A DNA stretch of 35,068 nt from Bacillota bacterium (GTDB lineage: Bacteria; Bacillota; Sulfobacillia; JAJZYS01; JAJZLH01), in the NCBI GenBank assembly GCA_021850485.1, contig JAJZLY010000019.1, positions 13,545-48,612 on the forward strand. The letters are read 5' to 3'. Within the stretch, counting starts at the first letter, position 1, and every line of letters begins with the position of its first letter. The notes beneath the pieces are model-generated. The model searched no databases, was not told where the DNA came from, and was given only the letters and a program-made list of their open reading frames with translations. The translations under genes were made by a program, and so were the position numbers. Of this stretch, positions 24,727 to 32,388 are shown piece by piece.

Positions 24727-25145
24727 CTGGAGCTCACCTCCGGCGATGGTTCTTCGCGCCCCACGAGCAGGGCTTGGAGCAGTCCGGACAGGCGTTGTTC
24801 ATAGGCCTTCAGCTCGCCCAGGGTGTCTTCGATCTCTTGCTTTTGGCGTTCCAGAAGGGCGATCTTCTGCCGGCCGTACTGCAAGGTCCGCACCAGCTGT
24901 TCGCGCTGGCTGGGATCTATGTCGTAGAGATCGAGCATCTCCTTGATCGCCGCCAGTCCGAATCCCAGCCGGCGCCCACGCATGATCAGGGCCAGCCGAA
25001 CGCGCTCACGTTCTAGGTAGATGCGGCTCTTGCCAGCCCGTTCAGGTGAGAGCAGGCCACATTGCTCGTAGTAGCGGATGGTCCGGGTGGTGGTTCGAAA
25101 CTCCTGACTCAACTCGCCGATGGTGTAGGTGCGCCGAGTGACCAT
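24723..25145 (-). CDS. MerR-family regulator, LiuR-like
   Basis: A 140-residue regulator. The winged helix starts TYTIGELSQEFRTTTRTIRYYEQCGLLSPER, followed by RERVRLALIMRGRRLGFGLAAIKEMLDLYD and a long coiled coil (about residues 85-125) for dimerisation. It lacks the C-terminal cysteines of metal-sensing MerR proteins, and the FRTTTRTIRYYE helix is typical of the LiuR-like group that controls branched-chain and fatty acid catabolism. It heads an operon with acyl-CoA dehydrogenase and synthetase genes, and a matching palindrome lies 60 bp upstream. The ligand is probably an acyl-CoA, by analogy. Confidence 0.85.
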   Translation of the reverse strand: MVTRRTYTIGELSQEFRTTTRTIRYYEQCGLLSPERAGKSRIYLERERVRLALIMRGRRLGFGLAAIKEMLDLYDIDPSQREQLVRTLQYGRQKIALLERQKQEIEDTLGELKAYEQRLSGLLQALLVGREEPSPEVSSR

Positions 25146-25205
25146 GGACGTGACCGCGCCCCCTCTTGCTACCGGTATGACCGTCGCTCAGATCGTAGGT
25201 CTCAC

Positions 25206-25227
25206 TTGACGTTTACGCAAGCGTCAA
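25206..25227. promoter_or_regulatory. LiuR-like operator palindrome
   Basis: A 22-bp near-perfect palindrome with TTGACG at the left end and CGTCAA at the right end; 9 of 11 base pairs are symmetric. From memory, LiuR-type MerR regulators bind motifs of this kind, built on TTGACG/CGTCAA and an inner TTTACG. It lies between the divergent merR operon and the chrB-like gene, so it could serve both. Confidence 0.65.
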
Positions 25228-25377
25228 TTGGACGCGTCTTGCCGAACGGCTGGCTATGGCTGGTCGTAGCCGACACACAGAGATTCCTCGGCTGCAGCTT
25301 CGCGCCGCGGCAGGGCGGCGCCGCCGGATCTGGAAACGTACCTTTGGACTTAGTAGGACATTGATAGGAGGATCCGC

Positions 25378-25806
25378 ATGCAGTGGGTGACCCGCAAGAA
25401 CGCTAACGTGGACCGCATCGCCTGCCCCTGGCTGATCAAGCGCTTCGTGGACAAGGACGCCACATTTTTGTTCGTGGCGGCGGATGAGGTGGCGGCCGTA
25501 GCAGCCCAAACCGGGGCCATCCCATTCGACGTGAAAGGCGTGGAGCTGGGACACGTCGACGGCCGATGCAGTTTCGAGTCGATCATGCTCAAATACCACC
25601 TGACTGACCCGGCCTTGCTCAGACTGGCCAAGATCGTGCACGGAGCGGATGTGTCGGCGGATATCAACATCGTCCCCGAAGCCGCTGGCCTGGGCGCCGT
25701 CGCCCACGGCTTCGCCCTCGTCCACGGCGAAGACGACCATGCCAAGATCCGCCTGGAGACGCCGGTCTACGATGCCCTCTACGCTTGGTGCGCGGACCAG
25801 TCCTAA
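25378..25806 (+). CDS. ChrB C-terminal-domain protein (chromate resistance type)
   Basis: A 142-residue protein equivalent to the C-terminal domain of ChrB. NVDRIACPWLIKRFVDKDATFLFV, HVDGRCSFESIMLKYHL and DPALLRLAKIVHGADVS are the family's conserved blocks, with Asp, His, Cys and Glu residues that could bind metal. Full-length ChrB is about twice as long and works as a chromate sensor or regulator; the N-terminal half is absent here, so this is the stand-alone form. AGGAGG (25366-25371) precedes ATG 25378 by 6 bases. It is the first gene of a set with a beta-propeller protein and an MFS permease. Actual chromate specificity is not proven. Confidence 0.85.
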   Translation: MQWVTRKNANVDRIACPWLIKRFVDKDATFLFVAADEVAAVAAQTGAIPFDVKGVELGHVDGRCSFESIMLKYHLTDPALLRLAKIVHGADVSADINIVPEAAGLGAVAHGFALVHGEDDHAKIRLETPVYDALYAWCADQS

Positions 25807-25851
25807 CCCCGACAGTGGTTCACTTCGTCTGCCTCAAGGGATGTGAGAGTT

Positions 25852-26763
25852 GTGCCCCTGACGCTGCGTTCGACCATTTTGCTGCCAACCGGTGCCGACT
25901 TTGACCACGCCGACGTCCATCTGCCAAGCGGCCTGCTGGTGATCGCGCACACCGAACCTGGCACAGTTGAGGTGGTGGATACGCTGTCCGGGCACCACCT
26001 GACCACGCTGGCTGGCTGCCCAGACGCCAGCGGTGTGGTGGTGGCTGCGCCAAAAACGTTTGCCTTCGCCGCCGCCCGAGCCAGCGGCGACATCTTGAAG
26101 ATCGACCTCACGGACCGATCCGAGGTCGGCCGTCTGACCGTCGGCGAAGCGCCAAACGGCCTGGCCTACGACAGTTCCCGGGATCAACTGCTGGTGGCCG
26201 ACGTCCGACTCAACACCGCGACCTTGATTGACAGCGCCACCATGACCGCCGTCGCCTCCTGCCTCCTGCCGGGGCGGCCGCGCTGGTGCCTCTACGAAGC
26301 TGGCCGCGACCGCTTTTTGGTGAATGTCCGGGAGCCGGCCCTGATCGCCGTGCTGGCTGCTGGTCCCGACGCCTTCGCGATCAGCTCGCTGTGGCCGGTG
26401 GCAGCAGACGGCCCGCATGGCCTCGCCATCGACCCTGATCAAGACCTCGCCTTTGTTGCCGCCGACGATGGCAACGTGGTCTCGATCTCGCTGGATGGCG
26501 GCCGTGAGCGGGGCCGCTGTCAGATCCCCGGTGCCCCGGACGTGGTGTTCTTCAACCCGCTCTTGTCAGAACTCTACGTGGCGATCGGCGACCCCGGCCT
26601 GCTGGTCACGATCGACACTCAGCAGATGCGGGTGAGCGACACCACGGTCACCGCTTTGGGTGCGCACACCTTCGCCTTCGATCCGGCTCGCCAGTGTCTG
26701 TACAGCCTGTGGCCTGATCTGCACCAGGTGGCGGTCTTTGCCAGCCAAGAGGTGCCTGCTTGA
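25852..26763 (+). CDS. YncE/SMP-30-like beta-propeller protein
   Basis: A protein of about 303 residues built of repeated four-strand blades, each with a pattern like GTVEVVDTLSGHHLTTL, PNGLAYDSSRDQLLVADV, PHGLAIDPDQDLAFVAADDGNVVSISL and AHTFAFDPARQCLYSLW. This matches the YVTN-type beta-propeller (YncE) repeat, usually six or seven blades. No signal peptide is visible, so it seems cytoplasmic, unusual for YncE. I prefer GTG 25852 (AAGGGA 10 bases upstream) over GTG 25843. It lies between the ChrB-domain and MFS genes, and may be a binding or redox-ligand protein for the same substrate. Function unknown. Confidence 0.75.
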   Translation: MPLTLRSTILLPTGADFDHADVHLPSGLLVIAHTEPGTVEVVDTLSGHHLTTLAGCPDASGVVVAAPKTFAFAAARASGDILKIDLTDRSEVGRLTVGEAPNGLAYDSSRDQLLVADVRLNTATLIDSATMTAVASCLLPGRPRWCLYEAGRDRFLVNVREPALIAVLAAGPDAFAISSLWPVAADGPHGLAIDPDQDLAFVAADDGNVVSISLDGGRERGRCQIPGAPDVVFFNPLLSELYVAIGDPGLLVTIDTQQMRVSDTTVTALGAHTFAFDPARQCLYSLWPDLHQVAVFASQEVPA

Positions 26764-26770
26764 ATCGATC

Positions 26771-27997
26771 GTGAAGGATCTGGCGCCTGACGTCTGGCTG
26801 ATCATGACGGCCACTTTCCTGCGCAACTTGGGCTTTGGGTTGATCTCGGTCACGCTGGGACTGACCCTGGTGGCCCGTGGCTTTTCGGCAGCCGCCATCG
26901 GTGGCCTGTTCGCCCTCGCTCTGCTCTCTGGCGGCGCCCAAAGCGCTCTCTTCGGCCTGGGCGCCAACCGCTTCGGTCGCCGGCGGCTGCTGCTGCTTCA
27001 GGCCGTGGCGATCATGGTCGGTGGCGCTCTGCTTGCCTGGTCCCTGTCCCCTTGGGTGATTGGTCTGGCCGCTCTCTTGGCCAGCTTCAGCCCGACCGGT
27101 AAGGACATCGGCGGCATGTTGCCCTTGGAACAGGCGGGACTGGCCCGCGTGGTCCCAGCCGACCGACGGACCTTCATCTATGCCAACTACAACCTGATCG
27201 CCGCCGTCGGCACGGCATTGGGGGCCCTTGCCGCTGGCGTCTTTGCCGGCCACGGTGCGGGCGGGAGCTTCTCACCGTTCGCCTGGAGGTTCGCCCTGAT
27301 CCTTTATGGGCTGCTCGGGCTGGCACTCGCCGTCTTGTACAACCGGCTCACAGCGGCGGTGGAGGGCGGTGGGAAGGCGGCCAAAGCACCGCCGCTAGGC
27401 CCCAGTCGCACCATCGTCACCCGTCTGACCGCGCTCTTCGGTGTCGACGCCTTGGCTGGCGGCTTGGTGGTGCAGGGCATCGTGGTGGTGTTGCTGCATA
27501 ACCGTTTCGGTGTCGGTCTCGGCGTGCTGGGGCCGCTCTTCTTCTTGTCCAACCTGGCGGCGGCCGGCTCCTATTTGGCGGCCGCACCCTTAGCCAAGCG
27601 CTTTGGCCTGTTGCCCACCATGGTGTTTACCCATCTGCCGTCCAACGTGCTGCTGCTACTGGTCGCCTTCGCTCCCACCTTCCCGGTGGCGGCTGCGTTG
27701 TGGGTCGCCCGCAGCCTGCTCTCCCAGTTGGACGTGCCGACCCGCCAAGCCTACACCATGGCCATGGTGCAGCCAGATGAGCAGGCCGCCGCCGCCGGAC
27801 TGACTGCCTCCGTGAGAGGCGTGTCCTCGGCCGTCTCCCCGTCGCTCAGCGGCCTGGCCATGGCCCAAGGCCTGTTCGGTTTACCCTTCATCGCCGCCGG
27901 CACCTTAAAAGCCCTCTACGACCTCGCACTATACGCCATCTTCCGAGGGGTGCCGCTGCCGAGTGAGCGCGCACAAGCGTCAAGCCGGGTCACCTGA
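26771..27997 (+). CDS. MFS transporter, chrB-linked
   Basis: A 408-residue permease with twelve hydrophobic segments. Recognisable parts are the helix 2-3 loop GLGANRFGRRRLLLL (motif A), SFSPTGKDIGGMLPLEQAGLARVV after helix 4, and SQLDVPTRQAYTMAMVQPDEQAAAAG near helix 10. The frame is open from 26660 but that part overlaps the propeller gene; GTG 26771, 8 bp after its stop, is the plausible start. ChrB-like genes are often followed by either chrA or an MFS permease, so this is a candidate oxyanion exporter in place of ChrA. Substrate assignment is inference. It converges with the stress-protein gene. Confidence 0.85.
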   Translation: MKDLAPDVWLIMTATFLRNLGFGLISVTLGLTLVARGFSAAAIGGLFALALLSGGAQSALFGLGANRFGRRRLLLLQAVAIMVGGALLAWSLSPWVIGLAALLASFSPTGKDIGGMLPLEQAGLARVVPADRRTFIYANYNLIAAVGTALGALAAGVFAGHGAGGSFSPFAWRFALILYGLLGLALAVLYNRLTAAVEGGGKAAKAPPLGPSRTIVTRLTALFGVDALAGGLVVQGIVVVLLHNRFGVGLGVLGPLFFLSNLAAAGSYLAAAPLAKRFGLLPTMVFTHLPSNVLLLLVAFAPTFPVAAALWVARSLLSQLDVPTRQAYTMAMVQPDEQAAAAGLTASVRGVSSAVSPSLSGLAMAQGLFGLPFIAAGTLKALYDLALYAIFRGVPLPSERAQASSRVT

Positions 27998-28225
27998 CAC
28001 TCCTTGGTGTGGACGTTTTCTCCTTACGCCATGACGACAGAGCAGGTAAGCGAAGGCTCTTCCTAAGGTGGACCCCAGACGGACCGCAGCACGGGCCGCA
28101 CGGGTGCGCCATGGGCTCGGTCTCATCGGCGCGGCCACAGATCCGCCACCACGGTGCCATACGGCGACAGGGCGCCGCCGCGCTCAGGCCGGTTGGTGCG
28201 CCGCCGGGTATCCGCTCGGGCCGGC

Positions 28226-28705
28226 CTATCCGTCCTGACCATCTTCCGCTGGCATGATCACCAGCGGGCAAGAGGCTCGTTGCATGATGTCATTGAACCG
28301 GCGCCGCTGCAGCAGGGTATCGGCGATATGGGGGTGCGGCGGCCCAAGGACCAGCATCTGGGCTTGACCCGATACCCGCAGCAACACCTCAGTCATGCCG
28401 CCACGGATAGCCGTACACGTCACGGCGCCGACATTCCCAATCGCCTGTGCTACAGCCTGGGCCAAGGCTGCTTCGGTGCGGGCTTGAATCTCGGCTGGCA
28501 GCAGGGGTGGAAACGCCGAGGGCCGAGGGACCGGTCCAGGTGGTGCGATCGGCGGCTGCCAAGCCGTCACCGCCTGCAGCGGAACATGGCGCGCAGTGGC
28601 CTCCCGAAAGGCCCAGCGCAGCGCCGTGGGCGAGCCGCTGGTCAAGCTGACGCCGACCACGATGGCACGTCCGGCGGCCGCGGCCTGTTGGCCAGCGGCG
28701 CTCAC
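28226..28705 (-). CDS. Universal stress protein (UspA) family protein
   Basis: A protein of about 159 residues. AIVVGVSLTSGSPTALRWAFREATARHVPLQAVTAW is the first beta-alpha-beta unit of the Usp fold, and the closing RRRFNDIMQRASCPLVIMPAED is its last. The ATP-binding motif G-2x-G-9x-G(S/T) seems altered: GPPHPHIADTLLQRRR lacks the final G-S, so it may not bind ATP. The frame is open from TTG 28717, but GTG 28705 overlaps the stop of an upstream leader ORF as GTGA and is the likelier start. Function is general stress-related. The MFS gene 28815-30317 lies upstream on the same strand. Confidence 0.8.
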   Translation of the reverse strand: MSAAGQQAAAAGRAIVVGVSLTSGSPTALRWAFREATARHVPLQAVTAWQPPIAPPGPVPRPSAFPPLLPAEIQARTEAALAQAVAQAIGNVGAVTCTAIRGGMTEVLLRVSGQAQMLVLGPPHPHIADTLLQRRRFNDIMQRASCPLVIMPAEDGQDG

Positions 28706-28758
28706 AGCCCGCTCCAATCGGCGCTGTGTCCGCTGGGAGTGGTCATCGCTCTCGCCAT
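28702..28758 (-). CDS. Possible 18-residue leader peptide before the Usp gene
   Basis: A small ORF with ATG 28758 and stop at 28704-28702. A perfect ribosome binding site, AGGAGGAG (28769-28776, minus strand), lies 10 bases before it. Its stop overlaps the GTG start of the Usp gene by four bases. This suggests translational coupling through a leader peptide. Alternatively the leader and Usp were one ORF split by a frameshift. Confidence 0.35.
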   Translation of the reverse strand: MARAMTTPSGHSADWSGL

Positions 28759-28814
28759 CTCTCGCTCACTCCTCCTGCCGGGCTCGGCACAACAGCTAAG
28801 ACATGCTCGCCTGG

Positions 28815-30317
28815 TCATGCGGGTGCCTCGCCCGGACCCGCCTTGGCCGGCTGCTTTTTGGCGACCACTGACAGCGGCTGGGCAATCTCCTCGAGCGATG
28901 TTCGCTCTGCGTTGACAGCGAAAAACCAGGCGATCACCCCGCCCGCCACCATCACGCCAGCACCGACGTAGTAGCCGAGGGTCAAGGGACCGGGGTTCGT
29001 GCCCTTACCCACCAGCGAGGCAAAGAGTAGCGGAGCGCCCACCCCGCCGACCAGTTGGGCGATGGCGAAGAAGAAGGAAATCGCCTGCCCGCGCAACTCC
29101 AGCGGGAAGATCTCGCTGACCGTGAGATAGGCCGAAGATGCCCCGGCCGAGGCGAAGAAGAAGATGACACACCAGAAGATGGTCTGGGTGAGTGCGCTCA
29201 ACATCCCCGCGTCAAAGAGGGCGCCGGAGATGGCCAGCAGGAGGCCCGAGATGCAGTAGGTGAAGGTGATCATCTTGCGCCTGCCGACAGTGTCAAACAG
29301 GCCGCCGAGTAACAGAGGTCCCAGCAGGTTGCCGATCGCGAAAGGGACGAAGAAGTAGCCGATGCGGTCGGACGCGATGTGGTAGAAGTTTGCGAGCACC
29401 AGGGCGTACGAGAAGAAGATAGCGTTATACAAAAACGACTGCGTCACCATCATGGAAAACCCCAGCAGCGACCGTCTGGGGTAGGTTTTGAGCATGGTCA
29501 TCGTGATCTCGTAGTAGGACACAGCGGGCCGGCCGGTCACCTCGATAGCACTGGCGTCGGCAACAGGCGTCAGCTTGCCACCGCCGCGGACCACCTCTTT
29601 TTCAATGCCATCGACGATCTTCTCCGCCTCGGCGTTTTTGCCGTGGACCATCAGCCAACGTGGGCTTTCCGGGATGTAGCGGCGGATGTAGATGATGATC
29701 AGGCCGATCACCGGTCCTAGGAAGAAGCCGATCCGCCAGCCCAGGTCGACCGGCAACAGGTGCGGATTGAGCAGGAACAAGGTGCCGACCGATCCGATCA
29801 GGGCACCGGCCCAATAGGTGCCGTTGACCGCAATATCGACCCGGCCCCGGTAGTAGGAGGGGATCAGCTCGTCGATGGCCGAGTTGATGGCGGTGTATTC
29901 GCCGCCAATGCCCGCCCCTGCGATGAACCGAAAGAGCAGCAAAAACCACAGAGTCGGAGAAAGCCCGGAGATACCGCTTGCCACCAGGTAGATGGCGAGC
30001 GTCCAGATGAATAGCCGCTTGCGGCCCAGATAGTCGGTGAGCCGTCCAAAGCCGAGGGCGCCAACCACCTCGCCGCCCAGGTAGGCCGTGCCGAGCAGCC
30101 CAACCTGGGCGGCTGTCAAACCAAGGGTTGCATGCAACTGCAGGACCGGGCTGACGCTGGAGGCAATCTGGATCTCCAAGCCGTCCAAGATCCACGACAC
30201 ACCCAGCCCGATCACGACCAGCCAGTGGAACCGACTCCACGGTAACCGATCCATCCGGGCAGGGACCAGACTACGCACTGTGCCGGGCGGCGGCTTCTTC
30301 CCTGGCACGGCAACCAC
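28815..30317 (-). CDS. MFS transporter, sugar-porter-like
   Basis: A 500-residue permease. Signatures of the sugar-porter/metabolite-proton-symporter group are visible: GFGRLTDYLGRKRLFIW (motif A, helix 2-3 loop), FRFIAGAGIGGEYTAINSAIDELIP in helix 4 to 5, YIPESPRWLMVHGKNAEAEKIV at the start of the central loop (PESPRWL), and GGLFDTVGRRKMITFTYC in the second half. The substrate is probably a small carboxylate or sugar, but cannot be fixed. The start GTG 30317 lies behind TAAGGCGG; a downstream ATG (30254) is less supported. The final residues are Lys/Pro-rich and cytoplasmic. The Usp gene lies 57 bp past its stop on the same strand (28758). Confidence 0.85.
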   Translation of the reverse strand: MVAVPGKKPPPGTVRSLVPARMDRLPWSRFHWLVVIGLGVSWILDGLEIQIASSVSPVLQLHATLGLTAAQVGLLGTAYLGGEVVGALGFGRLTDYLGRKRLFIWTLAIYLVASGISGLSPTLWFLLLFRFIAGAGIGGEYTAINSAIDELIPSYYRGRVDIAVNGTYWAGALIGSVGTLFLLNPHLLPVDLGWRIGFFLGPVIGLIIIYIRRYIPESPRWLMVHGKNAEAEKIVDGIEKEVVRGGGKLTPVADASAIEVTGRPAVSYYEITMTMLKTYPRRSLLGFSMMVTQSFLYNAIFFSYALVLANFYHIASDRIGYFFVPFAIGNLLGPLLLGGLFDTVGRRKMITFTYCISGLLLAISGALFDAGMLSALTQTIFWCVIFFFASAGASSAYLTVSEIFPLELRGQAISFFFAIAQLVGGVGAPLLFASLVGKGTNPGPLTLGYYVGAGVMVAGGVIAWFFAVNAERTSLEEIAQPLSVVAKKQPAKAGPGEAPA

Positions 30318-30578
30318 CGCCTTATGTGGTAGTCATCGCACGAACTTCCTAAATCCTACCTGTTTGCTGCCCCCAGGGAAAGATGGCCTTCCATCGATGT
30401 CTTTATCCTGTTGCCTGTCAGCAGGGGGCCGGCTCTATCCCCTTCTCCGGGGGAACCACGCCGCGGACGAATGCGTTTTGCGCCGACTTCGACCGCGGCT
30501 TCGGTGCGCGACCGATCGTGCATCACCACCTGCTGCGGGTGACGCTGTTCTCTCCCTTAGGACCCTTATCCTGAGCCC

Positions 30579-31790
30579 TTGCAGGGTGCGACAGTCGGGG
30601 TGTTAAATCGCTCTTCCTGCAGAGGGAGGAGAGAGATCCCACGATGGAAGCTCACAGACGAAGATGCGCAGGCTCTGGTGCTGGCCGGGTTGAAGGGGGA
30701 GCTGTGCCGCCGATACGCGGTCGGCGAGGTGACCTACTACAAGTTGCGCGATCGGTTCATCGCAGCCGGCATGGAAGGGCTGTACAGCAGCGGCCACACC
30801 AAGTACGTGAAGGCGATGGAGGACCGAATCCGGGACCTGGAGAGGGCGCTGGGCCGCAAGTCGCTTGAGGTGGAGTTTATAAAAAACGTCCGAGGTCCTC
30901 AAACGATAGCAGCGGACGAGCTTCGAGAGCTGGTCTCTGGCTTCGCGGCCCAGGGCTTAGCCCGAACCCAGGCGGCGGAACTGCTGGGCATCCCCCGGCA
31001 ACGCCTCTATCCCAGGGATGCTCGTGTGCACGCTCCTCCCCCGGACAGCGGCCGCGATGCCGAGGTGGTGGCCGTCCTGCGGGAACTCTTAGCCGAGGAG
31101 CCCAGACGCCGACACTTCGGATATCGGCGGTGGCAGGCCGTCCTTGGCCGTCGGAAGGGCATCGTGGTCAACCACAAGCGGATGAGACGCCTGCTGCATG
31201 TGCTGGGCTGGACTCAGCAGCGCGTACCTAAGGGGCACCGAGTTGGCGTCGCACGGCCCGGCAATCCCTCCGGCCCCAACCAGGTCTGGCAGATCGACAT
31301 GACCAAGGTCCCGGTCGAAGGCACAGGCTGGCTCCACCACATCGCCGTCGTCGACATGTTCACCCGGGAGGTGGTCGGCCACTTCGAGGGCATGCGGGCG
31401 AGAGCCGTGGAGTGGCGGCAGGCGTTAGACCAAGCGGTGCTGGATCGGTTTCCCGACGGCAGCCGGGGCCAGGGCCTGACCATCCAGGCCGACAACGGCT
31501 GCCATCCAACCGCCAGAGCGTTTCGCAACGCACTGCACACCTTGGGTATCCAGCTTGCCTTCATCGACGTCTGCGAGCCCAAGCAGAATGCCATCGTCGA
31601 GCGCTACTTCCGCACACTGAAGGAAGAGGAGATCTGGCCGACCATCTACGAGACCGTCGGCCAGGCCAGGGACGGCATCGCCGACTTCGTCCGCTTCTAC
31701 AACCAGGTCCGTGAGCACAGCTCTCTGGGCTACATCCCGCCGACCGACTTCTTCACGGCTGCTCGGGCACGAAACCAAGACGCGGCCTGA
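30579..31790 (+). CDS. IS3-family transposase (OrfA and OrfB fused), probably defective at the N-terminus
   Basis: A single frame of up to 403 codons joins the usual OrfA (HTH plus coiled coil EDRIRDLERALGRKSLEVEFIK) and OrfB (rve integrase domain). The DDE residues are in VWQIDMTKV, IQADNGC and NAIVERYFRTLKEEE, with SLGYIPPTDFF at the end. The frame has no good start: TTG 30579 lies in the inverted repeat, and the best ribosome binding site (GGGAGGAGAG, about 30622-30631) leads to ATG 30644, which is out of frame by one base. The helix before LCRRYAV also appears about four residues short compared with related transposases. An A6C run (30881-30887), where IS3 elements shift frame, lies at the fusion point. 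Confidence 0.75.
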   Translation: MQGATVGVLNRSSCRGRREIPRWKLTDEDAQALVLAGLKGELCRRYAVGEVTYYKLRDRFIAAGMEGLYSSGHTKYVKAMEDRIRDLERALGRKSLEVEFIKNVRGPQTIAADELRELVSGFAAQGLARTQAAELLGIPRQRLYPRDARVHAPPPDSGRDAEVVAVLRELLAEEPRRRHFGYRRWQAVLGRRKGIVVNHKRMRRLLHVLGWTQQRVPKGHRVGVARPGNPSGPNQVWQIDMTKVPVEGTGWLHHIAVVDMFTREVVGHFEGMRARAVEWRQALDQAVLDRFPDGSRGQGLTIQADNGCHPTARAFRNALHTLGIQLAFIDVCEPKQNAIVERYFRTLKEEEIWPTIYETVGQARDGIADFVRFYNQVREHSSLGYIPPTDFFTAARARNQDAA

Positions 31791-31812
31791 TCTGTTGACA
31801 ATCGGGGGCTCA
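31789..31812 (+). repeat. IS right-end repeat, copy 1 (24 bp)
   Basis: A 24-bp sequence starting GATCTGTTGACA and ending GGGGGCTCA forms the right end of the IS. An identical copy, in the same orientation, lies at 32611-32634. Confidence 0.85.
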
Positions 31813-31825
31813 TCACAAAGATACT
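31795..31825 (+). promoter_or_regulatory. Outward hybrid promoter at the IS right end
   Basis: A consensus -35 TTGACA (31795-31800) lies inside the IS right end and points outward. Nineteen bases on, outside the element, GATACT (31820-31825) is a 4/6 -10 match. Together they would drive the small gene starting at 31855. Confidence 0.45.
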
Positions 31826-31854
31826 AATGAGCGTGAACTGGAGGCGAGTTCTGA

Positions 31855-32388
31855 ATGCATCAGCTCCAGGGGCGAGGGATTCGGATAGTGTCCGTATGGG
31901 TATTGTCAGCAGCCCTGGCTATCTCCCTTGGCGCGAACCTGGTGCAGGGCACAACTCCGTCGGCCTCGACGGGGAGCCTGAGGGTCATGGAAAGCAGCTA
32001 CCCGGTAATCTGGGGATTCTCCAACATGGCGCGCAGTGCCCTGCGAGGTGCCCCGGTCGGTGTGCCTTCGACCCAGAGTGACTCGGCCGCCGTGGCGTGG
32101 TCACAAGCGACTGGGGCGCTGGAAGCAGCCGCTCCGGCCCTTGCACAGTTAGGGGTCGCAGATGTGGGTGTCGTTGTGCAGGAGTACCAACTCGCCTATG
32201 ACTCCATGCCTACATCGGGAGACCAAGTCCACCAGCAATTGTTCGCGGACGCTCGGCAATTTATCTCACTTGCCGCCAGCATATTGCCTGAACTGAGGAA
32301 CATAGGGGCAGGCCAGAGCGTCCAGACACTGAGCCATGCCTTTCAGACCCTAGCTCGACGAGGCGCCTTCATGTTGCCCAAGCCCTAA
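31855..32388 (+). CDS. Secreted or membrane-anchored protein of unknown function
   Basis: A 177-residue protein with an N-terminal hydrophobic segment (IVSVWVLSAALAISLGANLV, about residues 11-30) behind basic residues, so a signal peptide or membrane anchor. There is no lipobox cysteine. The rest is Ala/Gln/Ser-rich and mostly helical, with no motif I recognise. GGAGGCGAG (31840-31848) precedes ATG 31855. It starts 42 bp after the IS right end and lies between that end and the second copy of the same end, so it may be carried by, or expressed from, the element. Confidence 0.6.
   Translation: MHQLQGRGIRIVSVWVLSAALAISLGANLVQGTTPSASTGSLRVMESSYPVIWGFSNMARSALRGAPVGVPSTQSDSAAVAWSQATGALEAAAPALAQLGVADVGVVVQEYQLAYDSMPTSGDQVHQQLFADARQFISLAASILPELRNIGAGQSVQTLSHAFQTLARRGAFMLPKP

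Larger units (their letters stand above)
30572..31812 (+). mobile_element. IS3-family insertion sequence
   Basis: The element spans a transposase ORF flanked by imperfect terminal inverted repeats. The left end begins TGAGCCC at 30572; the right end, read inward from 31812, also begins TGAGCCC, with weaker similarity (ACAG) further in. Total length is 1,241 bp, normal for the family. No target-site duplication is obvious (left flank TATCC, right flank TCACA), which suggests an old insertion or later changes at an end. Confidence 0.75.

Noticed and set aside
25085-25100. GGTTCGAAACTCC, resembling a tRNA T-loop
   Set aside because: It lies within the merR coding sequence (the TTT/R-rich recognition helix) and no acceptor or anticodon arms can be folded around it.
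27995-28025. Weak ACAC...GTGT hairpin followed by TTTT after the chrB-linked MFS gene
   Set aside because: The stem is only 4 bp, too weak to call a terminator.
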